Positions 63,761 to 64,000 of a DNA stretch of 64,000 nt are shown piece after piece (the stretch's first letter is position 1; every line of letters starts with the position of its first letter). Under the pieces are notes generated by a model. It was not told the origin of the DNA and made no database searches. It worked only from the letters and a program-made list of their open reading frames with translations. Source of the stretch: Pseudodesulfovibrio sp. (GTDB lineage: Bacteria > Desulfobacterota > Desulfovibrionia > Desulfovibrionales > Desulfovibrionaceae); NCBI GenBank assembly GCA_016744135.1, contig JADGEX010000002.1:1-64000 (forward strand), read 5' to 3'. Position numbers and translations under genes: made by a program.

Positions 63761-64000
63761 CTACCTCTTGACCTTGAGGAACGATTTGACGTTGCGAACG
63801 CCGGGAACGCTCTTCGCATGGCTGATGGCTCTCGAGATTTCGTTACTGCTGCCGAGTAGGCCGACCATGACGACATTGCATTGGACCACTTCAAATTCGA
63901 TGTTGGTGGACCAGATATTCTTGTCGCTGATTAGTTTTTCCTTGAGCTTGGCATAGATGTCCAGACTGTCCGTGGTACCGCAATAATCATGGACCCGTTT
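63761..64000 (-). CDS. BON-domain protein (3' end only)
   Basis: Only the last 79 codons are in the window; the start lies beyond position 64000. The visible part has the BON-like pattern KLKEKLISDKNIWSTNIEF, VVMVGLLGSSNEISRAI and SVPGVRNVKSFL. BON proteins are usually periplasmic and bind membrane or lipid. It is 6 bases upstream of the NlpC/P60 lipoprotein gene, so the two are probably co-transcribed. Confidence 0.75.
   Translation of the reverse strand, partial: KRVHDYCGTTDSLDIYAKLKEKLISDKNIWSTNIEFEVVQCNVVMVGLLGSSNEISRAISHAKSVPGVRNVKSFLKVKR

Overview
The window looks like the chromosome of a sulfate-reducing bacterium of the Desulfovibrionaceae, probably close to Pseudodesulfovibrio. This is an inference from the dissimilatory sulfite reductase locus (dsrA-dsrB-dsrD followed by cobB, the arrangement known from Desulfovibrio), the small Desulfovibrio-type hypothetical proteins and the moderate GC content. 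No rRNA operon or other direct taxonomic marker is present.

Layout. 1-15.1 kb is housekeeping and envelope DNA: a dimethylargininase-like hydrolase, an AsmA-like protein, a DUF4197 protein, a 1059-residue beta-helix/EF-hand/arylsulfotransferase-like fusion, a DUF1786 protein, a lipase-like hydrolase, a CheX plus HEAT-receiver pair, a lactonase-like metallohydrolase, an AEC transporter and a DUF554 protein. At 15,096 lies an intact tRNA-Leu(CAA). Its last 57 bases are repeated exactly at 27,896-27,952. Between the copies sits a 12.8-kb integrative element with tyrosine integrase, excisionase-like protein, a Rep/HUH-like protein, a lone VirB6/TrbL-like protein, a MobC-like protein, an iteron-like array (GGGACACA every 21-22 bp), an oriT-like repeat cluster, and an AT-rich cargo operon (membrane protein, membrane histidine kinase, receiver-only regulator, nuclease-like protein, small protein).

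28-40 kb carries a periplasmic solute-binding protein, a chemoreceptor, a YkgJ cysteine-cluster protein, the dsrABD-cobB locus, a sugar aminotransferase and a cyclophilin. 40-45 kb is a complete branched-chain amino acid ABC transporter (livFGMHK order on the minus strand). 45-54 kb holds APS kinase coupled to an acyl-CoA ligase, a sigma-54 promoter ahead of a winged-helix regulator and a NeuB-like synthase, CheV, a DUF2325 protein, a second beta-helix protein and a TPR-like protein. 54-64 kb holds groES-groEL, trehalose-6-phosphate synthase, a molybdate/tungstate ABC transporter with a TrmO-like methyltransferase, small exported proteins, a DUF697-like membrane protein with an 11-residue repeat tail, an NlpC/P60 lipoprotein and the 3' end of a BON-domain gene.

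How it works together. The dsr genes supply the terminal step of sulfate respiration, and cobB makes a corrinoid intermediate related to siroheme metabolism. The main candidate for an undescribed system is the cargo of the tRNA-Leu element: a two-component phosphorelay, with no DNA-binding output, placed directly upstream of a PD-(D/E)XK-like nuclease. The same element combines mobilization, replication-like and lone secretion-channel functions without a full conjugation set, which suggests it moves by using a helper. These are inferences from motifs and gene order; no database search was possible.
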